Positions 44,480 through 54,186 of a stretch of 64,000 nt of DNA are shown one piece after another; positions within the stretch are counted from its first letter, which is position 1, and each line of letters opens with the position of its first letter. The DNA is taken from contig NZ_CAJNOB010000001.1 of the NCBI RefSeq assembly GCF_905250085.1, positions 40,624-104,623 of the forward strand. Reading direction: 5' to 3'. This stretch comes from Candidatus Methylacidithermus pantelleriae (GTDB lineage: Bacteria; Verrucomicrobiota; Verrucomicrobiia; Methylacidiphilales; Methylacidiphilaceae). A program made the translations under genes and the position numbers. Under the pieces are notes generated by a model that saw nothing but the letters and a program-made list of their open reading frames with translations, had not been told where the DNA came from and did not search any database.

Positions 44480-45940
44480 TTAACCTTTGGCTTTCCCCTC
44501 ACCTCGAAAGCCTTTCCATTCGCCTTCCCTATGGGTTTTCCGCTCTCCCCATTTTGACTGGAAAAGCTCCTCGAGAACCTGCCACCAGCCCTCTCCCCCA
44601 CAACCCAGAGCCCAGTCCAAAAGAATCTCCGCAGCCTTTTCCACTTCTTCCGTTCGCCCCATCGAAGCGGGCGCGACTCGGCAACTGCGGATCTCTTCCG
44701 GCAGATCCGCTGGTTCGATGGAACTACCGGTCGCAAAAACCAGCGCTCGCTGAATCGCATTTTCCAGTTCCCGGACGTTCCCGGGCCAGCTATAGGAATA
44801 GAGAAGCTGCCAAGCTTCCTCAGAAACCCGCAGGCTTCCGCCCCCCGGCCGGCTTTTCCGATGCTTGCGAAGGAAGTGTTGCACCAGTTCCGGAAGATCG
44901 GGTAACCGCTCCCGAAGAGGAGGAACGTGGATGCGCACTACGTTAAGCCGATAGTAAAGATCCTCTCGGAATTCCCGTTTTTGAACTGCACGGGCAAGGT
45001 CTTTGTTGGTAGCAGCAATGAGCCGGACATCCACTCGAATCGGCACATTACTTCCTACTCGAGAGAATTCCCCCTCCTGCAATACTCGCAAGATTTTGGT
45101 TTGGGTGGTAAGCGGCATGTCGCCGATCTCGTCCAGAAAAAGCGTCCCGCCATCGGCCTCCTCAAACTTTCCAATCCGTTGGGTCATGGCCCCCGTAAAA
45201 GCCCCGCGCTCATGACCAAACAGCTCGCTTTCCAAAAGATTGTCGGGGATGGCCGCACAGTTCATGGCCACAAACGGCTTGCCGGCACGCAAGCTGTGCT
45301 GGTGAATGGCCCGCGCAATCAGTTCCTTACCGGTTCCGCTTTCTCCCGTAATGAGGACGGTTGCACTGGTGGGAGCTACCTGGCCAATGAGTTTATATAC
45401 CCGTTGCATCGCAAAAGAGCTTCCAACCAAAAACTCCAATGACTCGGAGGACGGGACCGGCGTGCCTTCCGTGTGAGGGAGCTCCTTGCGATGCCGCGCT
45501 GCGAGCCGTGCCCTTTCCAATAGGGCCTTAAGCCCTTCGAGCTCAAAGGGCTTGAGAATGTAATCAAAGGCCCCGAGCTTCATCGCTTCAATCGCCGTTT
45601 GGGCAGTGCCATAAGCGGTCATCATGATGACCACAGAAGAAGGGTCCCGCCGGCGAATCTCCCGGAGCGTTTCTAGCCCATTTTGGCCAGCCATCCGGAT
45701 GTCCATGACAACGACATCCACTGGCTGCTGGCTTACAACGGCAAGTGCCTCCTTTCCGCTTTCTGCCCGAAGGACCCTCCACCCTTCGGGTTCCAACAGA
45801 CGTTCAAAGGCGTAATGAACGTCCTTCTCGTCGTCGACAATAAGAATCCGGTCGGGCTCAGGTTCTCCTGTTTGCGAGGAGCCTATTTCCGGCAGGGTTG
45901 GCTTTTTCCCTCCGCGGGAACCGGCCTGGGTTTTGCTCAT
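44480..45940 (-). CDS. NtrC-type response regulator lacking a visible HTH
   Basis: From ATG 45940 the protein has 486 residues. An N-terminal receiver domain has the phospho-acceptor in DVVVMDIRMAG and the acidic pair in LIVDDEKD. The central AAA+ domain has Walker A TGESGTGKELIA, the sigma-54 contact loop GAFTGAM, Walker B GGTLFLDEIGDM and the SWPGNVRELEN end. Normally a Fis-type helix-turn-helix follows; here the last 60 or so residues (from DWALGCGGEGWW) are polar, basic and show no HTH pattern in any frame. It may act from solution, like HTH-less FlgR, or be damaged. The partner kinase is not in view. It ends 28 nt before ruvC. Confidence 0.88.
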   Translation of the reverse strand: MSKTQAGSRGGKKPTLPEIGSSQTGEPEPDRILIVDDEKDVHYAFERLLEPEGWRVLRAESGKEALAVVSQQPVDVVVMDIRMAGQNGLETLREIRRRDPSSVVIMMTAYGTAQTAIEAMKLGAFDYILKPFELEGLKALLERARLAARHRKELPHTEGTPVPSSESLEFLVGSSFAMQRVYKLIGQVAPTSATVLITGESGTGKELIARAIHQHSLRAGKPFVAMNCAAIPDNLLESELFGHERGAFTGAMTQRIGKFEEADGGTLFLDEIGDMPLTTQTKILRVLQEGEFSRVGSNVPIRVDVRLIAATNKDLARAVQKREFREDLYYRLNVVRIHVPPLRERLPDLPELVQHFLRKHRKSRPGGGSLRVSEEAWQLLYSYSWPGNVRELENAIQRALVFATGSSIEPADLPEEIRSCRVAPASMGRTEEVEKAAEILLDWALGCGGEGWWQVLEELFQSKWGERKTHREGEWKGFRGEGKAKG

Positions 45941-46050
45941 GTCCCAAAGTCTAAAAACACTCTCCTTTTCCCGCAAGGGATGGAATCATCCAGCCGGCGC
46001 GCACCATTTGCAACGAACGATAGGATCGAGTAACCTTAGGGAACCTTTCT

Positions 46051-46557
46051 ATGAAAAATTGGTTGCGCTTGTTCTTGGTTCTTAGCCTGTGGGTAGCCAC
46101 GGGGATCGGGGGAGCCTATGGAGCCAACTGGCTCACCAGCTATCGGGAAGCGCTTTCCCGGGCAAAGAAAGAAAAGAAAATCGTTCTTATGAACTTCACA
46201 GGGAGCGATTGGTGTCCCTGGTGCCAAAAACTGGAAAAGGAAGTATTTTCTACACCGGAATTCAAAGCGTACGCAGACAAGCACTTGATCCTTCTCTTCG
46301 TCGATTTCCCCCAACACAAGGAATTGCCCCCGGACCTGAAAAAACAAAACGACGAGCTCGCCGATAAGTTTGGTGTAGATTCCTATCCTACCTTGATCTT
46401 CTTGGATCCCAGCGGAAAGAAAATCGGCGAGCTCGGTTACATGCCTGGCGGACCCAAGGTATTCCTGGCAGAAGTCGAACGAATTCGCCTGGGCAAAGGC
46501 CACGCCCAGGACCTTACGGCACCCCAAGAGGGATCCTCTCGAGTTTCCCTCCCCTAA
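46051..46557 (+). CDS. Exported thioredoxin-like protein
   Basis: This encodes 168 residues. A signal peptide is present (LRLFLVLSLWVATGIGGAYG) before a thioredoxin fold with the redox pair in NFTGSDWCPWCQKLEKEVF and the cis-Pro loop in FGVDSYPTLIFLDPSGKKIG. This WCPWC type is frequent in Verrucomicrobia and Planctomycetes and probably acts on periplasmic disulfides or c-type cytochromes. It is a single gene, divergent from the regulator. ATG 46051 has AGGGAA about 7 nt upstream. Confidence 0.92.
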   Translation: MKNWLRLFLVLSLWVATGIGGAYGANWLTSYREALSRAKKEKKIVLMNFTGSDWCPWCQKLEKEVFSTPEFKAYADKHLILLFVDFPQHKELPPDLKKQNDELADKFGVDSYPTLIFLDPSGKKIGELGYMPGGPKVFLAEVERIRLGKGHAQDLTAPQEGSSRVSLP

Positions 46558-46909
46558 GCCCTTCCGTTCGGGACGAGCCGAGTAGCACGACGGGCGGTAA
46601 AGCGTTTGCCCTTGGGAGTTAGAGGAACCCTAAAAGGAAGCGTACCCCCGTTTCTTTGGAGTCCTAGGGTCTTCTTTTGTTTCCCCACCAGCGCACAAGC
46701 ACGCTTCGGCCGAAGAGACTAAACCGTTCCTTACCGCGCGCTACGGCAATCCTCTCTCTGGCAAAGGCGTGAAACTCTTTCGCGAACCATACCGGCCTAC
46801 GTTCCCTGGTTCCCAAAAAGCGACCAGCCGGTCTTAAGTCTTTTCAAGGCTTTTACCCCGACGGGCCAGCAACGATTTCTTGGGTTCTTAAACTCTCCTT
46901 AAACCGTTC
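46558..46909. other. Intergenic interval
   Basis: About 350 bases between the thioredoxin-like gene and the start of the decayed transposase region. I see no supported gene, RNA or clear terminator. It may include the outer end of the degraded element. Confidence 0.4.
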
Positions 46910-49150
46910 CTAAGACCCTAGACAACCATTTCCTTTCGAGGAAAGATCCTCCGGGACGCTGGCCAAAGAGCGCTCCCGATCATTTCGCGTGCCGGGGTTT
47001 TTACTGACAAAGCCCACGTAGTGCCTAGTCTTGCATTTTTGGGGGATAGAGGCTCGGCAGGCCGTCGATCGCCTCCCGATCGGGCATGCGCCGCTTTGAG
47101 CCTTTGAGTCTTTTCCGAAGCTCCGCCACAGAATCGACCACACATGCTTTGTCCCGATCGCTTGCGGGTAGGCGCTACCATCTCCCGCACCGACGCGCCT
47201 TCCGAGAGACCCAACCCTCTGCGGGCCAGACGCACGTGGCAACACCCTGGTAAGAACTTGATGCCCTACCGGCGCCCGGGGTTGACCGCGCCCACCACAG
47301 ACGTGTAGGCGGGGTCCGACTTCGATCACCTCGGCTCCGGCGCGAAACAAAGGGGACCTGAGCAATCGTTGATCGCCTGGGCGCTAGGCGAAGGAAGAAA
47401 AGCAAGCGAGCGCAAACGGGATCCACTGACTCACGCTCAAGCTTCCTCTTGCGAAGATTCAACCGTTCGATCACAAGCGGCTTGCCCGATTGAACACAGA
47501 CCCGCGCGATCTTTTTCGCACGCATGAGCAAAAGTCGCTTTCGCCTGCTTTCCACTCTTCCCATCGAGATTCGATCGGATCCCGCGGATTCTCGCGAGAT
47601 TGCCCAAGCGGCCCCTTTCGACCCAAGGGGAGATGATCCTCGGTTGATCTCGATGCCCACCGCTCCAGTAAGGCAGCGTTTCAACGGGGAAACGGGCGCG
47701 TGCCTCGGAGGCTTGGCAAGCACCTGTCACCCCTTCCCGCACCGCACGAGGCGGTAGCTTTCCCGGCGATCCCTCCCGCTTCCAGACGAGTCTCCCAAGT
47801 CTTCATTGGCGTGGTCAGATTTTCCTGGCGGCAAGCACCGAAAGGATCGACTCCTGGCCGTAGGCGCAAGCGCACGATTTAAAAAACCAGGAATTGGCTC
47901 GGGCTTTCCCATCCGTCTGAAGCCGCAACCGCAACAAAGCCGATCGACTGCCGTCCGGGGCGACTACGGCTTGGCAGGGACCCGTTGCCCGAGGCCTCGT
48001 CCTTCGACCCCAGGAGAAAAAACGGGCTGCACCGCTCCACCTGCCAATGTCTCTTCCGGTTCGCATGGGTTGGCGTGTGGGTTTTTTTCCAAGGAAAACT
48101 TTTTACGGGAAGAGGTGGCACAAGCCCAAAAAAGAAGGACACGCACCCATTCGGGACTCCTCTTCGGCCAGAAGCGCGTCACGCTTGGTCGGGAGGATGG
48201 CCAGCCTGCACTCTTTCTCGTGCACAATATTCCAGTTCCCTTCTTTCCTGGAGCTTGCAGACCACCTTTTCCGCTCTGCGCGGATCCCGCTCCTTAGCTT
48301 TCTCCATTGCGATCGTGGCGCTTTCCCCCGATCGAAGCCTTTCTTCCCTTCGAGCTCGAACCAGGAGGGCAGAGGGAACTCTTGGGCGGTCAAGCGACAC
48401 TGTGGTAGACAGGATCGATTGCCCTTGTTTGAGCGAAACCCAAGCCCGCATCTGGCACAAAAAGCCTCCGCTCCCGCTTGCCCGTAGAGCGTCGCGTGGC
48501 CGTTACGCAACGCCCACTACTCGGCCGTCACCCCAAGAACCGGCTCTGGTAAGTGAAAAATCCAGCGAGCTTACTCATCAATGCCTGCGAAAACCTTCTT
48601 GCCACGCTTTCGAGCAAATCTCTTCCCGTAGAGCCTGGCACACAAGGAGACCATGACCTCATCCAGATCGCACACGATCTTGTCCGTCACGGCATTGGGA
48701 TGCACCCCGAATGGATCGACTCTGCACGGCCCAAGCCACTTCCCGGTACTCGAGGACCAAACGCATCAGCCGGTCAAGCTCCTCGACCGGGATGACGCCA
48801 ACCTTGGGATGAGAGACCTGCCCAATGAGTTCTCTACGATGACCGTTTGTCCCAAAGCCGACCTTTTTGACGGGCTTGAGGATCTGTAACAGTTTGCTTG
48901 AGAGCCAAGTCGGGAAAACCTAGGCCAATTCCCTATCTCAATCCCGCTTTTTCGTGGGCGCTTGCACACCCACGAGCAAAGGGTCGCGCCATCGGGTGGT
49001 GCCTCCTCCGCATGCACGAGTATTGTCCCGGTCGGCAACTATTCTTGCGAGAAGAGGCAAAGGCCCTCCTGCCCCATCCGGCAAAGCCGCTTTAGAGCCA
49101 ACACCCTGCCGCTTGAGCCATGCACGTAACTTCATGCTGATATACGGCCC
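46910..49150 (-). pseudogene. Decayed TnpB-related transposase, copy B
   Basis: Read on the minus strand across several frames, this region yields the same blocks as copy A in the same order. They are MKLRAWLKRQGVGSKAAL (near 49.13 kb), GHRRELIGQVSHPK, DRLMRLVLEYREVAW, CQMRAWVSLKQGQSILST, SPFFLLGSKDEASGNG, TGAVGIEINRG, CVQSGKPLVIERLNLRKRKL, AGAEVIEVGP, ARRGLGLSE and GTKHVWSILW. These are hallmarks of large TnpB-related proteins (RuvC-like fold), including the IGIDxN strand and the VIERLxLRK segment. Frameshifts and stops are frequent, so it is inactive. Boundaries are approximate and no tnpA or target-site signature was found. Confidence 0.82.
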
Positions 49151-49601
49151 CATACACAGCGTTATAGTTCGCTCTATGTCTTAGCTCTTGCCAACCCTAA
49201 AAGCCCTTCCCAGAGACGTTCCGTCACAAAGGAAAAAGCTTGGGGACAATAAGGAGCGTTACCCCGGCCCAGGAGCTACGGCCTGTGTAGGAAGAGAAAA
49301 AAGAGAAGCACTTTTGGCTGGTTTCTCCGACCCAAAAAGGCAAGTTTGCTTGCTACGTTTGCAAGCCTGGCCGCTGTTTTTCTGGGTTAGCTACAAAAAA
49401 AGGAAGACTGAGTTTTGGAGAGAAACCCTACCCCACCCGCCAGGGGAATTTTTTTACCAAGAGATTTTGTTGTGCATCCCACAGAGGCGCTCATAGATAA
49501 AGCTTGGGAGCCGAGCTGCCGAGGAACTTTCAAAAAAAGACACAAGCGGGTGACCATTCTCTGGCCAAGGGTTTTTTCCACGATGGTTACCGGCTCGGCG
49601 C
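49151..49601. other. Intergenic interval upstream of thiH
   Basis: About 450 bases with no recognisable gene. An open plus-strand frame (49188-49496) has no motif. I looked for a thiamine pyrophosphate riboswitch because thiH follows; one CTGAG lies near 49.41 kb but the other conserved segments are absent. The thiH promoter presumably lies here. Confidence 0.45.
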
Positions 49602-50747
49602 TTGCCCACCCAATCCTCCGCGGCTACAGTGCCCATAGCCTTGCAAAAGGAAGCGGCAAGTTTTGATTCGCTCTATCCCCTGGAAAAAGCCTCGCCACGC
49701 CTGGCTCGTCTGAAGGCTTACCTGGAACCTATGCCCAGGGAAAAACTCCGCCGGCTTGCGATTGCCGCCCAGGAACTGACTGTGCGGCATTTCGGCCGCA
49801 CCATGCGTCTTTTTGCTCCCCTCTATCTTTCCAACGAATGCGTCAACATCTGCCAGTATTGCGGTTTTTCCCGGACCAACCGGTTGGAACGGATCACATT
49901 AAGCCCTGAGGAAGTCGAAAAGGAAGCTCGTTACCTTACCAAGCAGGGATTCCGGCACCTCCTCTTAGTCTCTGGAGAACACCCGAAAAAGGTTTCTGTT
50001 GAATACTTAATCGAATGTGTTGAAAGGCTCCGTCCTTTCGTTCCTGAAATTTCGCTGGAAGTGGCTCCGCTGGACACCTGCGACTATGCTCGCTTGGTCC
50101 AAGCCGGGCTGGATGGGATGGTGATCTATCAAGAAACCTACGATCCGGAGTCCTATGCCTGCTGGCACGTCGCCGGGCCGAAACGGGATTTCCTCTACCG
50201 CCTGCTGGCTCCCGTGAGAGCCTACGAGGCCGGTATTCGCCGCATTGGAATAGGTGCCCTTTTTGGATTGACCCCGTGGCAAGAGGAAGCGTTGCGACTG
50301 GGCCGTCACCTCGATGCGCTTTTGCGACAATGCTGGAAAGCCTTTCTTACGGTGTCCTTCCCACGGATCCGTCCCTCGGCGGGGAACTTCGTAGCCCCGT
50401 TTCCACTGGCCGATCGGGATCTCATCCAGCTTGTCATCGCCTTTCGGCTTTCCTTCCCCCAAGTCGGACTGGTTCTCTCCACCCGAGAGACGCCGGCCTT
50501 GCGGGATGCACTGGCCCCGGTGGGGATTACCATGATGAGCGCAGGATCGCGGACCGATCCCGGGGGTTATACCGGAGCTGGCCTACGGACTGTTCCCATC
50601 CGCCCCGCCCCCACTGCGCCGGCCAAAAGGGAAACGCGGGAGCAGTTTGCCATCGCGGACGACCGGTCCCCTGAAGAAGTGGCAGCTCGGCTCCAAGAAC
50701 TAGGGTACGATCCGGTCTGGAAAGATTGGGAAAGATGCACGAGCTAG
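49602..50747 (+). CDS. thiH: 2-iminoacetate synthase (radical SAM)
   Basis: This radical SAM enzyme cleaves tyrosine to dehydroglycine for the thiazole part of thiamine in bacteria. The protein has up to 381 residues. The [4Fe-4S] motif is C-x3-C-x2-C in NECVNICQYCGFSRTN, followed by LLVSGEHPKKVSVEYL and the C-terminal ThiH-type SAGSRTDPGGYTG. The start is uncertain: TTG 49602 or GTG 49629 both fit, with no clear Shine-Dalgarno. It overlaps thiS by 13 nt. No thiG or thiE is adjacent. Confidence 0.93.
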   Translation: MPTQSSAATVPIALQKEAASFDSLYPLEKASPRLARLKAYLEPMPREKLRRLAIAAQELTVRHFGRTMRLFAPLYLSNECVNICQYCGFSRTNRLERITLSPEEVEKEARYLTKQGFRHLLLVSGEHPKKVSVEYLIECVERLRPFVPEISLEVAPLDTCDYARLVQAGLDGMVIYQETYDPESYACWHVAGPKRDFLYRLLAPVRAYEAGIRRIGIGALFGLTPWQEEALRLGRHLDALLRQCWKAFLTVSFPRIRPSAGNFVAPFPLADRDLIQLVIAFRLSFPQVGLVLSTRETPALRDALAPVGITMMSAGSRTDPGGYTGAGLRTVPIRPAPTAPAKRETREQFAIADDRSPEEVAARLQELGYDPVWKDWERCTS

Positions 50748-50947
50748 TCTCTATCCGTGTCAACGGTCAAACCCTCACGGTGCGCACAGGGCTCACACTC
50801 GGCGAGCTTGTGACCCAATGGGGCTTGCCGGCTCGCGGACTCCTTGTAGAGGTGAACCAGGAGGTTCTCCCTCAAAACCAGTGGCCTACCTACGCTCTCC
50901 AACAAGGGGATGTAATCGAGCTTGTCCGCATCACCGCTGGCGGCTAG
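50735..50947 (+). CDS. thiS: Sulfur-carrier protein ThiS
   Basis: This 70-residue ubiquitin-like protein ends in the required diglycine (VRITAGG), which is thiocarboxylated to donate sulfur to the thiazole. The fold is visible in SIRVNGQTLTVRTGLTLGELV and the hydrophobic core around LLVEVNQEVLP. ATG 50735 is preferred because it starts just before the first strand and has a GGGAAAG stretch ahead; the upstream start at 50726 would add three residues. Coupled to thiH by overlap. Confidence 0.94.
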   Translation: MHELVSIRVNGQTLTVRTGLTLGELVTQWGLPARGLLVEVNQEVLPQNQWPTYALQQGDVIELVRITAGG

Positions 50948-50975
50948 GCGCAATACTTCCGCCCCTGAGGCCGCC

Positions 50976-51503
50976 CTAGGGCAACTCAAGATCCTGCCCG
51001 AGAACCCTTTTGGACTGTTCCTTTCGGAAAATTTCCAAAGCCTCCCAGAGCTTGGGATCCTCCACCCCCAAAATGGCCACAGCCAAAAGCGCCGCATTGC
51101 GAGCGCCTGCCCGGCCAACCCCCACGCAGCCAACCGGGACACCTGCAGGCATTGGCACCATAGCCAGGAGAGCATCCACACCACGGAAAGCTCCTGATTC
51201 GATCGCCACACCCAAAACGGGAAGAACGGTCTGAGCCGCCACCACTCCGGGAAGATGGGCTGCCCCTCCTGCGGCTGCGATCAAAAGTTTAAGCCCCCGA
51301 TCCCGTGCCCCGAGTACATAGTCGCGAAGCGCCTCTGGTGTCCGGTGAGCTGAAAGCACGCGGGCTTCATAGGCCACACCAAACTCTTTCAGGGTCTTGG
51401 CCGCCTCGACCATGACACCCCAATCACTGGAACTGCCTACGAGAATCGCCACCCGCGGTTGCGCTATGGGGGCGACCACCTCGCCTCTGCCCTCTTGGCT
51501 CAT
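50976..51503 (-). CDS. purE: N5-carboxyaminoimidazole ribonucleotide mutase
   Basis: This encodes 175 residues of class I PurE, the purine pathway step that converts N5-CAIR to CAIR. Typical segments are AILVGSSSDWGVMVEAAKTL, VLSAHRTPEALRDYV, AAAGGAAHLPGVVA and the ALLAVAILGVEDPKLWEAL end. No purK is next to it, which would normally supply its substrate. It is the last gene of the minus-strand run starting at trpC; the Lys-rich peptide gene lies 36 nt upstream. Confidence 0.95.
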   Translation of the reverse strand: MSQEGRGEVVAPIAQPRVAILVGSSSDWGVMVEAAKTLKEFGVAYEARVLSAHRTPEALRDYVLGARDRGLKLLIAAAGGAAHLPGVVAAQTVLPVLGVAIESGAFRGVDALLAMVPMPAGVPVGCVGVGRAGARNAALLAVAILGVEDPKLWEALEIFRKEQSKRVLGQDLELP

Positions 51504-51539
51504 GCTCGCTGGACCGAGACTTGCTCCACGGAGCGACTC

Positions 51540-51617
51540 CTACTTCTTTTTGGCAGGCTTCTTTGCAGCTGTCTTTTTTGCCGGTTTCTTTGAAGCGGCC
51601 TTTTTCTTTTCTGCCAT
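51540..51617 (-). CDS. Lys/Ala/Pro-rich 25-residue peptide, histone-tail-like
   Basis: A 25-codon gene opens at ATG 51617 and encodes MAEKKKAASKK followed by PAKK-type repeats (two KKPAKK units) to the stop. The composition resembles C-terminal tails of histone H1-like bacterial proteins and of HU extensions, so nucleic-acid binding is plausible. Translation is strongly supported by AAGGGGGTGAT, ten of eleven bases of the ideal Shine-Dalgarno, ending 6 nt before the ATG. It lies between coaC and purE. A longer frame reaching 51929 in the same phase lies inside coaC and is shadow. Confidence 0.65.
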   Translation of the reverse strand: MAEKKKAASKKPAKKTAAKKPAKKK

Positions 51618-51623
51618 TGCTCG

Positions 51624-51634
51624 ATCACCCCCTT
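51624..51634 (-). promoter_or_regulatory. Near-perfect Shine-Dalgarno of the Lys-rich peptide gene
   Basis: On the minus strand the bases read AAGGGGGTGAT, one mismatch from the full anti-16S complement AAGGAGGTGAT, with a 6-nt spacer (CGAGCA) to ATG 51617. Few genes in this window have anything comparable, so it fixes the start of the peptide. Confidence 0.75.
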
Positions 51635-51693
51635 CCCGATTTTCCGAAAAGCTCTTGGCTTCCAAGAACTTTCCTTGAAAACCCCTCGCTTCT

Positions 51694-52296
51694 CTACTCA
51701 AAGGGGCCTTCTTGGCAAGTCTCTTTTTTCGTTTTTTCGCTTGGCTCTTCTTCCTTCCCTTTCCAAAGACCAAACACCTGCGAAGCGATCTCTTCGGCTG
51801 GCCATAGCCGGCCCAGCCCAACATGTCCGCAGGCCAGAACCCCTTGGTCCGGACCCAGCCAGCGAACCCCTCTTTCGGTGAGGATCCGCACATTTTCTTG
51901 TACCGCCGCATGAAACCACATGTTGCCATTCATGGCCGGGGCAATGATGAGCGGGCAACGAATGGCCAGAAGCGTCGAAGTCAAAAGATCGGGAGCTAAC
52001 CCGTGGGCTAATTTGCCAAGGACATCAGCGGTCGCAGGAGCAACCACGGCAAGCCGGGCACGCTCGGCCAGAGCAATGTGAATGGGCTTGCCATCCAAAA
52101 TCCCAAAATCACGATCCGTGAAAGCCTTGCGACCAGTGAGGCTTTCAAAAAGGAGCGGACGGACAAATTTTTCCGCTTCCCCAGTGAGGATCACGTCTAC
52201 CTTAGCCCCCTGGCGAGTCAAAAGGCTTGCGATATCCGCAGCCCGGTAGGCGGCGACCGATCCGGTTACTCCCAAAAGAACCGTGGAACCCTGCAT
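51694..52296 (-). CDS. coaC: Phosphopantothenoylcysteine decarboxylase (CoaC domain only)
   Basis: This FMN-binding flavoprotein of 200 residues starts STVLLGVTGSVAAYRAADI, with the catalytic His region in GKPIHIALAERARLAVVAPATADVLGK, the substrate segment APAMNGNMWF and the clamp VLACGHVGLGRL. It performs decarboxylation in coenzyme A synthesis. In most bacteria this domain is fused to the CoaB synthetase; here the protein ends after about 200 residues with a polar tail and no CoaB domain follows. The CoaB activity must be encoded elsewhere. It lies 23 nt downstream of gmk. Confidence 0.88.
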   Translation of the reverse strand: MQGSTVLLGVTGSVAAYRAADIASLLTRQGAKVDVILTGEAEKFVRPLLFESLTGRKAFTDRDFGILDGKPIHIALAERARLAVVAPATADVLGKLAHGLAPDLLTSTLLAIRCPLIIAPAMNGNMWFHAAVQENVRILTERGVRWLGPDQGVLACGHVGLGRLWPAEEIASQVFGLWKGKEEEPSEKTKKETCQEGPFE

Positions 52297-52319
52297 CCTG
52301 AAAGCTCCTCCAATCCTCG

Positions 52320-52943
52320 CTAATATTCCTCCAGGCGAAGCCGCCGGCTCAAGTATCGTTCAGCCTTCATGATCGCCCGGAACTTTTGAAGATCCTCTTC
52401 GACGGATCCGCTTAGGATCGTATATTTGAAGTCCCGCCAGCGCTTCATTTCCTGGCCCGCCCGATGGAGACGCAAGCGAATTTCCTCATCGTTTTCCGTT
52501 CCCCTTTTTCGTAGCCTCCGCTCAAGCTCTTCCAAAGTGGGTGGCATAATGAACACATCCACCAAAGCTTCCCGGATCTTGGGATCTTCAAGGGAACGGA
52601 TCTGGTCGGCCCCTTGAACGTCGATATCCAAAAGGACATCGGTCCCTTCGTCCAAAGCTTGAAGCACGGGTTCTTTGGGAGTCCCGTAGTAGTGGCCATG
52701 AACCTGGGCATATTCCAAAAACTCCCCCCGACGGGCTTTGGCCAGAAACTCCTCCACGGTAAGGAAGTAGTAATCCTCCCCGTGGAGCTCTCCCGGCCTA
52801 GGAGAGCGCGTTGTGCAGGAGATGGAAAAAATAAAATCGGGCGTTTTGCGCAAGTTATCACAAAGGGTCGTCTTTCCGGTCCCGGAAGGTGCGGAAACGA
52901 CAAAGAGGATCCCGGATCTTCGAAAGATCTTTTGACTACCCAT
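52320..52943 (-). CDS. gmk: Guanylate kinase
   Basis: This encodes 207 residues. P-loop [21 protein letters not shown]-binding [18 protein letters not shown] and the lid [20 protein letters not shown] are standard for guanylate kinase, which converts GMP to GDP. Its ATG overlaps the end of trpB by 8 nt, linking purine metabolism to the tryptophan genes. The usual companion rpoZ (omega) is not found between gmk and coaC. Confidence 0.96.
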   Translation of the reverse strand: MGSQKIFRRSGILFVVSAPSGTGKTTLCDNLRKTPDFIFSISCTTRSPRPGELHGEDYYFLTVEEFLAKARRGEFLEYAQVHGHYYGTPKEPVLQALDEGTDVLLDIDVQGADQIRSLEDPKIREALVDVFIMPPTLEELERRLRKRGTENDEEIRLRLHRAGQEMKRWRDFKYTILSGSVEEDLQKFRAIMKAERYLSRRLRLEEY

Positions 52944-54186
52944 GGGATAGGGAAGAGATCGCCCCGGCCGGACGTCCTTTTGCTGCGAGCCATTTCAAAA
53001 CTTGGTGAAGATCCTTGTCGCCACGACCGGAAAGGTTGACCAAGACCACCGAACCTTTGCCCAGTTCCCGGGCTACCTTGAGGGCTACCGCCACCGCATG
53101 GGCACTTTCCAGCGCAGGAATGATCCCCTCGGTGCGCGTTAAAAGACAAAACGCCTCGACCGCTTCCTCGTCCGTCGCGTAGGTGTACTCGGCGCGTCCC
53201 GTATCCCGCAGGTGCGCGTGTTCCGGCCCTACCATGGCATGATCCAACCCTGCCGAGATCGATTCGGTCAACTCCACCTGGCCAAAAGGGTCCTGGAGCA
53301 AATAGGAATACGCTCCTTGCAAGATCCCAGGGCATCCCGCCTGGAAACGCGCTGCATGCTTGCCTTTTTCGATCCCGGCTCCCCCCGCCTCGACCCCAAT
53401 CAAACGCACCGAGTCCGAAAGAAAAGCATAGAAAAAGCCAATCGCATTACTCCCTCCCCCCACACAGGCAACCAAGGCATCGGGAAGGCGCCCTTCCCGC
53501 TCCAAGATCTGGCTGCGGGCCTCCTCCCCGATGACCCGTTGAAACTCCCGCACGATTGTGGGATAAGGATGCGGGCCCACCACAGAGCCCAAGATGTAAT
53601 GCGTGGTTCGCACGTTGGTCACCCAATCCCGCAAGGCTTCATTGATGGCCTCTTTGAGCGTCTGTTGCCCCGCTTTTACGGGAACCACCTGCGCTCCGAG
53701 GAGCTCCATGCGAGCGACGTTGAGCGCCTGACGTTCCATATCCTTTTGCCCCATGTAAATCACACACTGGACTCCAAAACGGGCGCAGACCGTAGCCGTG
53801 GCCACCCCATGCTGTCCAGCTCCCGTTTCAGCAATCACGCGCTTTTTGCCCATTCGCCGGGCGAGAAGAATTTGGCCCAGGGTGTTATTGATCTTATGGG
53901 CCCCCGTGTGCAAGAGATCCTCTCTTTTGAGATAGATTCGAGCTCCACCTGCCTCTTCGCTTAACCGTTCTGCGAGGGTAAGGGGTGTGGGCCGACCTGC
54001 GAAACTACGCCGTAGCTCGTCCAATTCTTTCCAAAAGGACGCGTCCGTTCTTACCCTGCAGTACTCCTGCCAGAGTTCCTCTAGAGCTCCCACAAGCGTT
54101 TCCGGAACAAACGCGCCCCCATAGGGTCCAAACCAACCGCAAGAGGCCTGCCCTTCCGTCGCGTGCGAAGGTAACACTTCAAACAT
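52936..54186 (-). CDS. trpB: Tryptophan synthase beta chain
   Basis: From ATG 54186 (Shine-Dalgarno GGAAAGGGGAAAAGG) the protein has 416 residues. It makes tryptophan from serine and indole using PLP. Characteristic parts are [14 protein letters not shown], the PLP-lysine loop [26 protein letters not shown] and the C-terminal [10 protein letters not shown]. The open frame to 54336 is shadow within trpF. It overlaps trpF by 8 nt upstream and gmk by 8 nt downstream. No trpA follows, which is unusual. Confidence 0.97.
   Translation of the reverse strand: MFEVLPSHATEGQASCGWFGPYGGAFVPETLVGALEELWQEYCRVRTDASFWKELDELRRSFAGRPTPLTLAERLSEEAGGARIYLKREDLLHTGAHKINNTLGQILLARRMGKKRVIAETGAGQHGVATATVCARFGVQCVIYMGQKDMERQALNVARMELLGAQVVPVKAGQQTLKEAINEALRDWVTNVRTTHYILGSVVGPHPYPTIVREFQRVIGEEARSQILEREGRLPDALVACVGGGSNAIGFFYAFLSDSVRLIGVEAGGAGIEKGKHAARFQAGCPGILQGAYSYLLQDPFGQVELTESISAGLDHAMVGPEHAHLRDTGRAEYTYATDEEAVEAFCLLTRTEGIIPALESAHAVAVALKVARELGKGSVVLVNLSGRGDKDLHQVLKWLAAKGRPAGAISSLSHG

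Noticed and set aside
43918..44760. 280-residue version of RuvC
   Set aside because: The extra N-terminal part overlaps the regulator gene and has no RuvC sequence; GTG 44451 gives the normal family length.
49402..49436. CTGAG followed by ACCCTACCCC upstream of thiH as a TPP riboswitch
   Set aside because: The other conserved segments of the thi-box (GAACCTGAT and the GG-rich 5' part) are missing.
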